This document shows positions 35,525 through 47,399 of a stretch of DNA of 64,000 nt, one piece after another. A model generated the notes under the pieces. It worked only from the letters and a program-made list of their open reading frames with translations, was not told the origin of the DNA and did not search any database. Made by a program: the position numbers and the translations under genes. This DNA comes from Salvator merianae (lineage: Eukaryota > Chordata > Lepidosauria > Squamata > Teiidae): positions 6,065,409 to 6,129,408 of the forward strand of contig QVOM02000103.1 of the NCBI GenBank assembly GCA_003586115.2, in the 5' to 3' direction. The stretch's first letter is position 1. Every line of letters starts with the position of its first letter.

Positions 35525-36970
35525 CAAAGAATATACAGTATTGTGGGAATGCACAGTTTTAAGACTGAGAACTGCTATCCATTGGTCTCCAGCACACACA
35601 CAGAAAGCCCAGAAAACACAATGTTCAGGCCCAAAACACATTTGAGCAATCTTTAGCATACTTTAAGAATAAAACAAAGTTTTCCAAAAAGATTTTATCC
35701 ACTTTTCAGAAAATCCACCTTTGAGTTAGATAATGCAAAAGGAAAGTTGCTTTTGACTTTGATGATGTGTTTTCTTCATTCCAGAGGTTGATCAGCCAGA
35801 GCATCAGATGGTCAGAAAGGAACCTAGAAAGAAGGTGTAGGAATCTCTACTCCTGGGTTAGTGATATTTGGACCCATTGGTTCTTTAGGATGATCAGTAC
35901 AATCACTGTCAGTGTTGACTCATGCTTAGGTAATGAAAGCTTCAGTTTAGCACACGTGGAGAGCCACAAACTCCCCATCACTATGCTAGAACTTAAGAAC
36001 AACTTTTGGGAAAAAAATTATTTTGAAAATTTCAGCATTTTTCAGAAAAGCCAGCTGTGGCTGGGCTATTTTTTGGTGGGAATCCATACTACTGGTAACC
36101 AGAGCAGTCCTCAAGGAGAAGTAGATTATAGGCAATAAGTGAAACACAGTATTTAAGTACATTTAGCAAACAGGTATTCCTGTGAAAACTCATTACTGAT
36201 CTGTGAGTAAAAGCCTATAACTAATTTTAATTTTGCTTCTTATCTGTTTATTCACAATCAGTATTTTAATTTGCTTCCTTAATTGATGCATTTCTAATGC
36301 TAGGGAATATACCGCTGGACCTTTCCCCCTTCCAGTAAACCAGAAACAGTATTAAAGTTACTAAATATGTACAGTGTCAGAGTTGCAAGTCACATGGTTT
36401 TAATTAAGTTTTAACTAATTCTCTTTATCTTGTCATAGTAATTACAGCTATCCAAGTTGTGTCACATTAAATATGTAGAAACAGCATTTTGGCATCAGAG
36501 GCAGAGAAACACAGTCATTAAGATCTGTCTTGCAAAATTAAACCAGAGAGAGACTGATCAACAGTGTGCTTTGCCACTTTCTTTGATAAATTAAGTTAAA
36601 GGTGAAGGGAAGTAGTAAATTATGTTAAAGGTGAAGGAAAGTACACATCTTTGCACAAACACATCCAACAGGATATGTGCAAGATCTTTCATAAATGTTT
36701 GCCACAAGTGCTAATAATAACAGTTGTTAAGTTGGTTCAAAAACAGTACTGTATAATCCCTTTCCCTTTTCAAATTGTCCACCTTAGTAAACATTTTATT
36801 TTTGGAATATTTGTTATGCCTAAAATTGACAGTGAATCTATGAACGGTTGTCAGGTCATACTCTGTTATGATCACACAAAACCCTCTTTGGGATGATTCT
36901 GCACTGGCTGGAATACCAGAGCAGCAAGCGTACTAGGAGTCTCCCTTCTGCATGCTGGTGCAGTCTAAGG
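35525..36970. other. Non-coding stretch
   Basis: A two-copy tandem of 28-29 bp (AAATTA.GTTAAAGGTGAAGG) lies at 36588-36644. 36890-36970 looks like an eroded A/E-type MITE end. No gene recognised. Confidence 0.4.
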
Positions 36971-36976
36971 GAATCA

Positions 36977-37437
36977 GGGCCTGTTTGCACTTTAGTGCTG
37001 GTGAGCATCCAGATGCTCACTAGCACTATGCATCTGTACTTTATGGAGGCCCTAGTGTCTGGAAGTGGCGGCTACTACTACTGTTACTACTACTACTAGC
37101 TGTGGGCCACAAAATTGTTTTCCAAGTTGTACTGGGAGCAGCTGTACTGCTCCCAGTAAGTAGTGTTCACATCTGTTTCCAGGTGTGAATGCTGCACACC
37201 GTGGCCACAGCTCTGGTTTTGCAGTTGTGCACCATGTTTCCAGTTGCCATGGCAGTGGCTGGACATTTCTGTGGCCACTGTCATGACAGATGGTCAGCAT
37301 TCACACTGCAAATGCTGGAAACCCAGTTCTGGTCTGTTCCAGCCCTCAAGGCATGGATGGCCACTGCAACATGGGGTCTGTTAGAGCTTAGAATGGTAGG
37401 ATTCTACCATTCTAAGCTAGAAAGTGTAGACAGGCCC
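36977..37437. mobile_element. D-family DNA transposon copy (461 bp)
   Basis: Ends GGGCCTGTTTGCACTT and AAAGTGTAGACAGGCCC are inverted, and TCA flanks both. It contains a CTA trinucleotide run (37071-37099), an RFX-like GTTGCCATGGCAGT (37243-37256), and a perfect 15-bp hairpin (37385-37399 with 37404-37418) just inside the right end. No transposase. Confidence 0.78.
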
Positions 37438-37439
37438 TC

Positions 37440-39585
37440 ACTCTCTGAGACAGCTGCAGAAATGTCTAGTAAAGGGCTGCAATCCAGTGGAACACTGTAT
37501 AAGATTCCTGCTTTGTACTGGGGATTTTCATGCACATTTAGGTTTTATACAGTTCTTACACTACATGGGGTTTTTTTCGGGGGGGCTTATTCCTCTATAG
37601 TTGTCTCCATGCCAATATACATACATAACATAAGAAAAAAGTTTCATGTGATAATTATTTACTTACAGTTTGGACTTGACGACATGCTTGTGGCAAGAAA
37701 TAAATCTGAAAAATATGAAGTACAACTTCTCTTCCTATTAGTAAAGCTGGCACACTATGCTGAGTTGTTCACTTATTTAAATAATGAGAAATCTCAAAAT
37801 ATGTTACGCTGTATAGGGTTCCAAGAAAATCACTTAGTGAGGTATTGTCCAAACAGAGAGTCAGTAATTAGGGTGACTTTTTCAGAGGTCAGTTGTCTAC
37901 TTGAAAGGCTGTCATTGCTGTGACTCAGGATTTATTACATGCAACTTATTTCATTTTATGAGTAGAGCAGGGACTTTGAAGTTAGTTCTTGGACAGCAGT
38001 CTTGGTAGACACACTGTTCTCTTTCTATTTAAATTAGATCAGATCTTCTAAAATTATATCTACTCACATAAATTAGCATTCCAATTTAATGCAAATTCAT
38101 ATCCTCCTTGGTCTTTCCTATTGATGATGCATTTTCTCTTTTTTGGAAAATAGTAAGTGTCTATTCTATCAACAGCACCAAGCATCTCTCATCTTGATCC
38201 ATTAACAAGCTCAATTATATAGAAATGGGCCAGGTCAAAAAATTCCAGTTTCATGTGTTGCTCCTGAATTTCTGTACCATTTCATCATATGGAATCAATA
38301 TGGACTTTCAGTTTTCAAAAAACTTTTAATTATAACATTTTAAAAACATTTTTAACATGTAATCAGCAATTATAAAAAAGTCAGAGTAGAATATCTAGCC
38401 CCAGTTATCTTAAACAGGACGGGAAGTTATTTTCATTTTCTTTTCTTTGCATAAAAGAAATAATTATATCCTAGCTGGTCCTAGCTGGTCCTAACTCTTT
38501 TGATTTTGCTATTCCTTTAAAACAGTATCATCTTCACAATTTTTTTCCATACCTATTTATCACCTATACTGTTACTTACTACTTACTACTTAAACTCCTT
38601 TAAATCAATTTATTTAATAAAAGACATGTCTATGTATACTTAAAATAACCTCGCACAAGCTACAGTAAGGGAAATATTGCTTCAAAACAATGTATTCTGT
38701 GGATTAATTCTTCTGTGATAACAGTATGTCAAATCTTGTCACGCTATAGGTCAATAGATAAATTGGCACTTCATTTTCAAATTTGGGCATTTATTAACCA
38801 AGCCACAACTGACAAAAATAGAGTTTTATATCTGTGACTTATGACTGAAGTAGAGCAAATCAAATCAAAAATGTACTTGAGGTAAATGGTTTTCAAATTA
38901 TTCTGCTGATTTTATAATATTTTGTTTCCATATTCTCCCCTATTTGATAGGATCATTAGAAATGCCGGAACATACCCAGTTGACCCCAGCTCAGAGAAAG
39001 GCCCCAAGAATGTAGTATATTGGCATGAGATGCCATCTATGCAACAGTTTTAGGAGACTTTTCCAAATGGTTTAGATGGGAGGAGTTGCTTATTGTTTTG
39101 TTATGCTCCAAGTGCTGTCTCGAGCATTTGGACTTAAAGTTTTTCCTAAATCAGCTTTCCAATTTTCTTTTTGCTAGAAAATCAATCTATACTGTTCAGA
39201 AGGTTGTAAATTTTGGAGACCACTCCTTTGGAGTTCTTTTACATGTGAAACAGAATGCTTTTCCTAGTGCCTGAGGAAACATTCAAGAAAGGTCTAGAAT
39301 GCAGGTTCACAGTGATGTATTACTGGTGCATTCCCTCCCCCCCCCCAAGATAATTGCTTAATAAATAAAATTGAGTTTAAGGTCAAGCAGAAGACATTCT
39401 GTGTGAATTCAAACCCTGCACTTACAGGCATCAGATATTGCAATTACACTATTTGCTGTCTTGTTATCTAATATAATAGCTACTGGTGTGCCCTGGCTAT
39501 GTAATATTTGAACATGGCATCTGGATATAGCATGGTCTAGTCCCAACAAGAAATGACTGTCACTATTTAGTTTACAAAGCTCTAA
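37440..39585. other. Long AT-rich non-coding stretch
   Basis: A 245-codon open frame (37189-37923, +) begins inside the D element and continues into this unique DNA. I see no domain, and its start in a MITE argues against a gene. Nothing else is recognised. Confidence 0.4.
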
Positions 39586-39589
39586 GGCT

Positions 39590-40090
39590 AGGTTTTCACT
39601 TACCTGGCTAGAATTGTCTACACAGACAAGTTCAAGCCAGTAAAGATGAAGGGTGGTTTTGGCCTTTCTCATGCTGAGCTCTGGGATATTCCCATCCCTG
39701 TCCAACCACTCTAGTAATGTGAATGGCATGCCTTCTGGGTCTGTTCCTGGCCTTGTGTCTTGACAACAGACATCCCACTCACCCCCACTGTGATCGGGTG
39801 ATGGAATGTCATGTAGAGAGTGTGAGGGTAGAGTGCGCTGCACCAGGTCCAAACTCTATCAGTGGACTCGGAAACGATATGAAAGGACCACTTCTGAACT
39901 GTTCCCGCCATTGCAGGAATGCTTGTGGACAGCATTAACTCTGTCCAGAGCAGTTACAAATCAGGAACAGCTTGGGACACTTCTGGGACAGCTGCAGTAG
40001 ACTGAGGTGTGGACAATGCATTCCTGACATCCATTTGGAACATTCCACAAGGTCAAGGCAAGAAGACCCTAAGTTACTTTCAATATGGCA
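39590..40090. mobile_element. I-type DNA-transposon remnant
   Basis: The segment CTTGTGGACAGCATTAACTC...GACAGCTGCAGTAGACTGAG and GGTGTGGACAATGCATTCC is matched in order at 45535-45660. Both also share the CAACAGACATCCC / GGGACGTCCTGATG region. Ends eroded. Confidence 0.45.
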
Positions 40091-40094
40091 TAGC

Positions 40095-40417
40095 TTGGCA
40101 CTGGGCCTATGGAAGCAAAAGATGAGTTCCACTTAATCTATCACTTATCATACTCTAAAGGGTTATCAGTGATCAGAACCATCCTGCACAAATGGTGTTT
40201 AGTTAGATACACTATCCTGTACCACGTCATTTGGCTTATCTGGTACACAGTGTCCTGTGCCACTTTAAGAGGTTACGCTCTTTTTTTGAATGGGCAGGAA
40301 GGACATAAGTGGGTGTCTCATCATCAAGATGGTTTTATCTTTATTGATCTTGCTCATTTGAACACAAGCACTAAATTTTGGGGAACATGCAACCAGCTTC
40401 TGAAAAAGAAATGAACC
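40095..40417 (+). pseudogene. Possible DIRS-type reverse-transcriptase fragment
   Basis: An open frame of about 100 codons starts with KDEFHLIYHLSYSKGLSV, which resembles the entry motif of DIRS/Ngaro-type reverse transcriptases (K-F-R-L-I-H-x-L-S-Y-P-x-G-x-S-V), followed by a CLVRYTILYHVIWL stretch that could be the next conserved patch. The rest does not match that I can see. It would be a short dead fragment. The match is by eye and could be chance. Confidence 0.3.
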
Positions 40418-40699
40418 TGCAAGCCAGATCACTTTCTTGGCCATAGAATTAGACCTAGAAATCTCTCAGCTGCCAGGTATTCATTTTACTGCACTGAGGG
40501 AGCTAACTGAAAATATGCTGCAGACCAGGAAATGCACCCTGCAGCAGTTCCAGGTGTTATTGGGCACCTGAATTTTTCAGGCAGGGATATATAATCTGGC
40601 AGGACCTTGTGTGCAAAGTTAGCCCACACTACAGCTCAGGAGCTTTCCCCTCACTATCATATCTAAGTTGCCAGATAAACCAAGGGGCACCTTGGTGTG

Positions 40700-41110
40700 C
40701 CTAAAATTCCTACAGTCATCTGGAGGTAATCCTACTGTAGAATGCAGCAGCAAGACTGCTGGCAGGAGTTTCTGGTCAGATGCTGGTCCTGAACTTCTGC
40801 ATTAATTGCCTGTTTGCTACTTAACCTAGTTCAAGTTCCTAACATTTAATCACAAAGCCCTAAATTGCATGGGCTCCAAATATCTGAATGAGCACTTTCC
40901 CCATAGAAGCCTGCTCAGTTATTAAGATCTGCAGCAGAGGTCTTCCTTACAGTTCCACCACTGTTGAATGTTTGAGAGGTGGTGGCACAGGAGAGAGCCT
41001 TTGCTGTGGTGGACCTTAGACTATGGAACAGCTTCCCCCGAAGCATGCCAGGTGCTAACATTATGGCAAGATCTGCACCCTAGCAGTTCCTACTGTTTTT
41101 AGGGCCGGTA
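40700..41110 (+). mobile_element. L2-like LINE ORF2 3' fragment
   Basis: Successive readings resemble QNAAARLLAG (AATGCAGCAGCAAGACTGCT), a KALNCMGSKYL patch near 40855-40890, and a late ...LWNSFPRSMPG patch near 41020-41055, the same ordered motifs as at 35100-35520. Broken by stops and frameshifts. Confidence 0.6.
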
Positions 41111-41114
41111 AGTT

Positions 41115-41960
41115 TTCAAGGCACAAGGTTATCCTCAGACACAGTGAGATCGGATCTACATATAGTATATCAGAATTAATGAGCTTATATGACTGGTTTA
41201 GGTTTGCTAGCAAGAGATATATGCAGCAATAAAAATACAGTAATGACTCCTGAAGGTTTCTTCAGCAATAATAATTTTAAAAACCACTGTGTAATATTTA
41301 GCTGTTGACCAGTATAGTTGGACTCTGCTTAAAAAAATGCCCCTCCTGAAAGTCTTGCTTAGTCGGCTTACTCTAGTATCTGTTCCAATCAGCTATTTGA
41401 CGTTTAGCACCTGAGAATTTCCTCTTCCCTTCAACCAAGACTGCAAACTCGACAGAATGTATAAAGGCGTGAAGTTTCATAATTTTTTATGCCTAATGCA
41501 GTAACCAGAGGAAATCTGTGTTACAGGCTTATCATTAGCTGTAAAGCAAAATTAGTTCAAATGGTTTGTGGTTTTAGTTTCATAAATTCTGTGAATGGGG
41601 AGGGGGGGGGGAATCACACAGATGTTTTTAAGCCAGAGCCACTTATACTGTATACATACCACTATTCAATTAAAAAGAGGGCATTATGAATGCTTTGTGC
41701 AGCATATTGACTGTTCAGGGATGGACATCCTATTGATATCAACCACTGAAGTCTTTGCAAATAATCTGTATTTACAAGTGAACATATTCCAAGGTAGAGA
41801 ATTGACAAGTGTGCTGTGTACAAGATTGATAATATTAAAATGGCAAACATATCCTTTATAGATCCCTCCTTCGATATACATGATAAAACAAGCTGTGTTT
41901 TTCAAATGCATATAGACTGTGGAATATGTTTTCATGCTGTGCAGAATGCAGCTACTGGTA
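41115..41960. other. Non-coding stretch, nothing recognised
   Basis: A short run of Gs is at 41601-41611. No gene or element recognised. Confidence 0.4.
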
Positions 41961-41964
41961 GTAG

Positions 41965-42568
41965 ACAGCAGTAGTCTTGCTTCACACTGATTTCCAGTGG
42001 GTCTGAACCAGTAAGGTCTCCGGGTTTAGACTGTGGCAAGCCATGATGTGGAACAATGCCATCTGCACGATGGCACTGGTCCAGACCAGTCCCCACACTG
42101 GCTCCAAAGCTCACATGAGTTTCAAGGTTGGGCTCCAAGGACTCCTAAGGGCTCGGAATGAATGTTCCTAGCCTCAGAGCCCCTGGGGAACCCATTTTGG
42201 CAGTGCACTTTTGTGTACCACTGAAAGCAGTCCCTGGCAGTGGGGATCATGAGCTTTGGGGCCTTGCATGAGCTTTGAGAGCTAGACTTTTAGAGCTAGA
42301 AATAAAGATTCCTAGCCGCAGAATTGCTGAGGAACACATTTCAATGGTGCATTTTGGTGCACTGCCAAAATGGATCCCCTGGTTATCAGCCATGCCTTCT
42401 GCACACATCTGTGTTGTAGACCAGGGCCTACTACTATGTTGGTAAACCTTGATATCGAGGTCTACTGGTGATCCAGATCAAGGGACATGCTTTGTACTGC
42501 ATGGATGGAACATACTAGCAATGGGTGGGTAATACAGGAGACCCTTGCCAGCAAGTGCAGAAAGGCCA
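41965..42568. mobile_element. C-family DNA transposon with internal duplication
   Basis: Collinear with 18512-19043 (GGTCCAGACCAGTCCCCACA, CCTAGCCTCAGAGCCCCTGG), with right end AGCAAGTGCAGAAAGGCC. The central block (TTCCTAGCC...AGAA..., then the CCATTT/AAATGG hairpin) occurs twice, at about 42165-42230 and 42309-42375, so this copy is longer than its sisters. Confidence 0.68.
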
Positions 42569-42699
42569 TGAGTTTCATTAGATACAGTGAAGAGATGAAG
42601 ATTTAGGATGTATCTGAGAAGAAACAGAACCTTCCCTCCACTTCTTATACTGAGTTTAGCAGGGATAGAAATCAGGAGCAGTCAAAGGTTGAATCAATG

Positions 42700-42892
42700 T
42701 GGAGAAAAAAAATGGCTGTAAAATGACTTAAAGATGGTAGTCTCTAATACACATTAAGGTCAGAAAATGCACTTCCAAAGTGTCTTCTCTGGTCTTTAAT
42801 GTGGATTTGAAATGGGACGGGAACACTAGCATCTGTAAGTTCCCACCTCTAAAGTGCTTCTGAGTTACTGTGTAAAATGTGTGTGGATACAG
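42700..42892. mobile_element. B-family MITE
   Basis: Blocks GCACTTCCAAAGTGTCTTC, CTTTAATGTGGATTTGAAA and GTGTGTGGATACAGCC match the other B copies. The left end is eroded. Confidence 0.65.
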
Positions 42893-42894
42893 CC

Positions 42895-43375
42895 AAAGGC
42901 TGCTTTTGCATGTTGCAGGTTATCTCATGCCTCACTGACCCAGGCTAGGTTGTCCAGTCTCCACTGGATCAGAGTAGCCCTAGTGTGGGTTAAGGGCTGG
43001 CTGCACATCAGGCAACCTGTGTGCGAATCCAGACATGGCATTTGATTGCAAAGGCTGGGCCAAATCTTGGAACCAGTGCTGTAGATTTTAAAGGCTGGGA
43101 ACTTTTGTTCCTAACCTTCAAAGTTTCCAGGGAGGCCCTTTTTGGTCTGCTTCCTAGATCATCACTGAAAAGTGTCCCCTTTTGTCTTCCAGGCTATGGA
43201 GCATGCTGTCCATACACCTCTGTGCTCATATTATTGAGGTCTACTGATAGACCAGGCTAAGGTACCATTTTGGACATCCTAGCCTGGACTATGCTCCATT
43301 TTGTGCAGACGGAGCATGCTAAGATGGTGCAGGGATTTCCCTGACTCTGCCCACCATGCACCAGCCTGTTTTCTT
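42895..43375. mobile_element. E-type DNA-transposon copy
   Basis: Blocks GGGAACTTTTGTTCCTAACC, TTATTGAGGTCTACTGATAG and CATTTTGGACATCCTAGCC are shared with 51045, 57965 and 26560. Non-coding. Confidence 0.55.
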
Positions 43376-43379
43376 TTCT

Positions 43380-44370
43380 TAAAGGATCAGGTGTGATCAT
43401 TTAAATCACCCTTACCTGTGAATGCTATATTATTGTCTCAGCACCTTTTAACAACTTCAGTCGAAGAAAATGTTCTTTATAGAGAGATACTTGAATACTG
43501 CAAATTAAAGGTTATACAAAATCACAGAATGATGCAGCTCTGTACATGTTGCTACCTTTTTCTGCCTCACCTACCCTTCCAGATTTGTTAGCTTTTACCT
43601 CTTCAAAACAGTCTAATGGGAATTTGGATTTTTATTCATGAAATAAAAGTAGTAAAAATAAAATAAAAATCCCAGCATACACCTGTAGCTAGGGAGTTGT
43701 GTGTGTTTTTCTCCGTTATCCTGAGAAATAAAGATGCTCCTTTTGCTATATAATTATTACTCATCAAATTTTACAGTGGCAACATAAACTACAAAATTGC
43801 TCCTTTTTGCACCACAAAAATAATGCCATAAATTCCAGGTCATTCCAAGGAAGCCCACAAACAAGCTTTTGGTCCAGTGTCCAGAATAGCAAATACTGCT
43901 GCAGAAAGAAGATTTCTGAAGATTCCTCTTTTGAATCCAGGGCTTCTAACTTCTCTTCAAAGAGGAAGTTGTTAGAATGAGACTTGAAGTAGTTGACTAG
44001 CATAATTCTGGACAGTGCTGTTTTGGACCGCAGGGCTTTTATGCCTCCATATAAAATTAGAGTTTCTCCAAGTAAAAAACTGAAAGATTTAATTAAACCC
44101 AGTTTCTGACATGTTAATTTTCTACACACAGAAAGTTTTTATTTTGGGGGGATGTATTGAAAAAGTGGAACTGATAAGGACTCTAACTACTTGTCCATGG
44201 TACATTACTTGTAGTTTTTGTACCTTCTGATATGAGGAGTCACACATATCAGTTTTATCCACAAAATAAAATTGTGCAACTCATCCTGCTCATTGGATTG
44301 CAGTCTTTTTTTAAAATATGGGTGCTGCAAGTGAACAAAAAGGAGCTATTGTGATGCTGATGGAAAGAGA
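43380..44370. other. Non-coding AT-rich stretch
   Basis: A 122-codon minus-strand frame (43764-44129) shows no recognised domain. No repeat recognised. Confidence 0.4.
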
Positions 44371-44374
44371 ACTA

Positions 44375-44675
44375 GAGCCTGTTCACACTGGCCTGCCAGT
44401 GAGCTCCCGGATGCTCACCAGACAGGCCTGTCTGCACAGTCCTGCCACTGCAGTATCCAGATGTTACTAGCTGTGGACAACAAAAAATGTTGTCCACAGC
44501 TTGACCAGTGGGTGTGACTGTGCAGTTGTGTACTGAGTCCTGATCACCATGGCAATGGCTGGACATTGCTGCAGTCACTGTCATGGCAGTCTGGTCTGCT
44601 ATCTGCACTTTGTGTGCTGGTGGCCCAGTACGGGGCTGATCTGGCCGGGTTTTTTCCAGCCTAGAATGGTATTGT
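44375..44675. mobile_element. D-family DNA transposon copy, truncated
   Basis: Left end GAGCCTGTTCACACTGGCC, then the CCAGTGAGCTCCCGGATGCT block, an RFX-like ATCACCATGGCAAT (44543-44556), and CAGCCTAGAATGGTAT near the end. The right terminus is lost. Confidence 0.65.
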
Positions 44676-44894
44676 TTCCCCAACATATTTTTCTCCTGTA
44701 ATTTCCCATGATCCACCTCTTGACCCCTCCCCTTCACCATGAGACCTAGATGACTCGCCGGCTTGAACCATTTGAGCTGTTTTGTTAACATCTCACCTGT
44801 GGGCTCACTTGTGATGTTTCATTTTCTTCTCATCTCCTTCTTCTAAATTACATAATCTGGGTAATGCTTGATATGCATGGACTCCTACTATATC

Positions 44895-45215
44895 CTTGGT
44901 GCCTGAACTGAATAGTGCTAGAGACTGTATTCAACAATGGAACTTGCATCTAGGTCAGGCTCCCATTCCAGGAAACAGGAGTCTGTACTATAATGAAGTG
45001 CACACACACACAGGACCACTGATCCTAAAAGTTTGACTCTGCTCAATTTTCTGTTAAAAAAGTTTTTTTTTTTTAATGCCACAGCCTAATCTTGACAACC
45101 AGATGCAGAAAGGTGTTACTTAGGCTATAAAGGGTTTGTGCCTTGGACAAGAGCAGCTGCATGATTGGCATACTAATGTGGGTGCCCAAACTGAATCCTT
45201 GATAATGAAATTTAA
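44895..45215 (+). mobile_element. Second copy of the 33.2-kb LTR-like repeat
   Basis: Matches 33260-33590 in order (CAATGGAACTTGCATCTAGG, GAAAGGTGTTACTTAGGC, AAGAGCAGCTGCATGATTGG). The TATA-like part present in the other copy is absent here. A T run occupies 45062-45074. Confidence 0.45.
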
Positions 45216-45249
45216 CCTATCCTCTGCATTTTTAGCCATTAACCTAATT

Positions 45250-45690
45250 CTATCATTTAGGCTGAATTTGCACAGCCGTTCTAGCAATGCAAACAACAAG
45301 CCTCCCTGGTGGGACGTCCTGATGTTAGATGTCAAAACCAGCCCTTACTGTGATTGGGCAAGGGGATGTTGTGTCCAGTGCATGAGGTTAGGGCAAGATT
45401 TTTTTTTTAACATTTATTGGGCAAGACTTGAGGTGCAGACCTTCAAGTCTTGAAGGTCCAAACCTGAAGGCCCCTTGCCTTGCAACAAGGAAGTATTGTG
45501 AACATGCCTTTCCCCACAGTGTGGTATAGTTTGTGGACAGCTTTGAAGCTATCCATAGCAGGTAAGCCTGGGGAATTGCTCCAAACACCTGGGGGACAGT
45601 TGCAGCAGACTGTGGTGTGGATAATGTGTTCCAGCAATCTACCTGGAACTGTCCCTGATGATAGTGCTAAAAGACCCTACAATTTATGCT
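45250..45690. mobile_element. I-type DNA-transposon remnant
   Basis: Matches 39590-40090 in order (GTTTGTGGACAGCTTTGAAG, GACAGTTGCAGCAGACTGTG, GTGGATAATGTGTTCC). The next element was inserted just after it. Confidence 0.45.
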
Positions 45691-45700
45691 ATCCTGTTTT

Positions 45701-45896
45701 CAGTGGTGGCCTGTGGCTTTAAGGGCAGCTGTTTGTAAAGCAGAGGTAGCAGGCTATCACTGTTCATAGGGCCTCCAGGCCTCTGTACTGTTGCAGCAGG
45801 TCGCGACAGTATGGAGGCCCAGAGGCCCCATGAACATCAATCACCTGCTTCCCATGAGTTATGAGCACCTGCCCTTAAAGCCACAGGCCACCACTG
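45701..45896. mobile_element. hAT MITE (196 bp) with perfect 8-bp duplication
   Basis: Terminal inverted repeats of about 27-30 bp start CAGTGGTGGCCTGTGGCTTT at left and are complemented at right. Exact 8-bp direct repeats CCTGTTTT occur at 45693-45700 and 45897-45904. The starting CAG and 8-bp duplication fit the hAT superfamily. The interior is partly self-complementary (CCTCCAGGCCTCTGTACTGT against ACAGTATGGAGGCCCAGAGG). No coding capacity. Confidence 0.9.
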
Positions 45897-45909
45897 CCTG
45901 TTTTACTAA

Positions 45910-46880
45910 CTCTATATTACATTAATCTGGTTGTTTTTGTAAAAGGTAAGCTTCAGCATAGTAGTGGAGGCCTTCCCCCCATCCCCTGCCACTCTCCCTG
46001 CCACTGCCACTGCAGTACCCCCACTATTGCTCCTGTTGCTTTCTCTGCCTCTGCCCCACTGCCTCCACATCACACACACACCATGCTCCCTGCCTTCTGG
46101 CACTCCCAGCACCCCTGCCACAGTGAAGTTTAGTTTTACAAGGTGAAGGGGATCCATGAAGGCTCAGCAAGGGCCGTGGCGGCAGCACAGGTGGCGTGAC
46201 CAGGCTGTTCCAGGCTGATAATGGCCTGACTTCCCTGTTTGTCTCTGAGACAGAGTATGTGGTTAGGGTATGGCTGCAGCCATAGTAATCAGTGATCAGT
46301 AAGTGGAGATGTGGACTTTGCCAAATGCTGCTATTGAAAGGAAGGTATGTCCTAAACGTCCTAGTTCAATTAGGGTGAAATGGTAGGTACGCCTCCCAAG
46401 GACAAACATTATGTAATACATGGAGAACTACTATGAATGTTCTGCTGCTTTTAGTAATTTAATTTTATTATCCTTGTCTTCCCTTATTGTAATAAGTTAT
46501 CTTGAGCTTTTCAGAGGAACAGCAGGATATAAAATAAACAGATGTGTTTTTAAGGTAGTGGAAGAAAGGGGAGCTATTTGGGGATCAGCACTTTTTGAGA
46601 AGGAGGGATCAAGTGAATAATACTATATTTGTTATTAATAAACAGTGGAAATATATTTCTGCTGCTTATTCTATAGCACATACATTATTCATAACAGTAT
46701 ATTCCAAGAGGACAGAAAGACCTATTGAAATTAATTGCAAAACGTGAGTTTCATTTTCAGTTAGACTGCAAGCAATTTGGGCTGAAAAGTCATTCAAGAA
46801 TCTTAATAGATATGAAACAATAGCGAACAGAAATAAACATTCTGGCTGTGGCAAAACTCTAAACTGCCAGAGAAGAAACA
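45910..46880. other. Non-coding stretch with pyrimidine-rich tract
   Basis: 45970-46120 is a C/T-rich imperfect trinucleotide-like tract (CTGCCACTGCCACTGC...), which creates open frames on both strands by composition. No gene recognised. Confidence 0.45.
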
Positions 46881-46884
46881 TATC

Positions 46885-47397
46885 GGGCCTGTTTGCACTT
46901 ACAACAGTAGAATGTTCTAATTAGCAGGGTTCCAGCCAGCCAGGATTGGTACAGTGAGGAGTGTTTGCACCTGTCAGTGCTGGAGCGCTTCATGAGCCAA
47001 CCAGCTGGGGAAGCAGTATGAATGGGAGTGCCCTAGTTAGGTAGCTGCATCCGGACCCAGAGGATCTGTGTCCAGACATGTGTCTGGAATGGCTGCCAGG
47101 GTCCAGAACCCAAAGTCTGAACCTGGATTCAAACCTTCTGACGGTGCAGGCATGGCCATGCAGTCCCCGCCTCATCACCATTCCAAACTAGGAAGTGGTT
47201 TGCACCTTTCCTGATCCTCACCTGATTGCGCAAGTCAGCTTGGAGAGTACATTTTTCTTGACCACAGCTGGTAGGCTTCAGATGAGCATCTGCTGGGCTT
47301 TGGTGAATTTCCAGTCAGCTGGGGCTGTTTGCAGGTGCAAATGCTCCATTCCAGCAAGTGTCCTGAAACGTTCCACTTCCTAAATGTGAACAGGCCC
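46885..47397. mobile_element. G-type DNA transposon (513 bp)
   Basis: Inverted ends GGGCCTGTTTGCACTTA and TAAATGTGAACAGGCCC bound an interior not shared with C, D or H copies. No transposase and no clear target duplication. Confidence 0.72.
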
Positions 47398-47399
47398 TA

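Noticed and set aside
37189..37923. 245-codon plus-strand open frame
   Set aside because: It starts inside a D-family MITE and passes through its right end and hairpin into AT-rich unique DNA. No domain or splice context is recognisable.
43764..44129. 122-codon minus-strand open frame
   Set aside because: No domain, no splice sites that I could pair with another exon, and AT-rich surroundings.
45970..46150. Open frames over a CTGCCACTGCC-type tract
   Set aside because: Compositional: a pyrimidine-rich imperfect microsatellite gives open frames on both strands.
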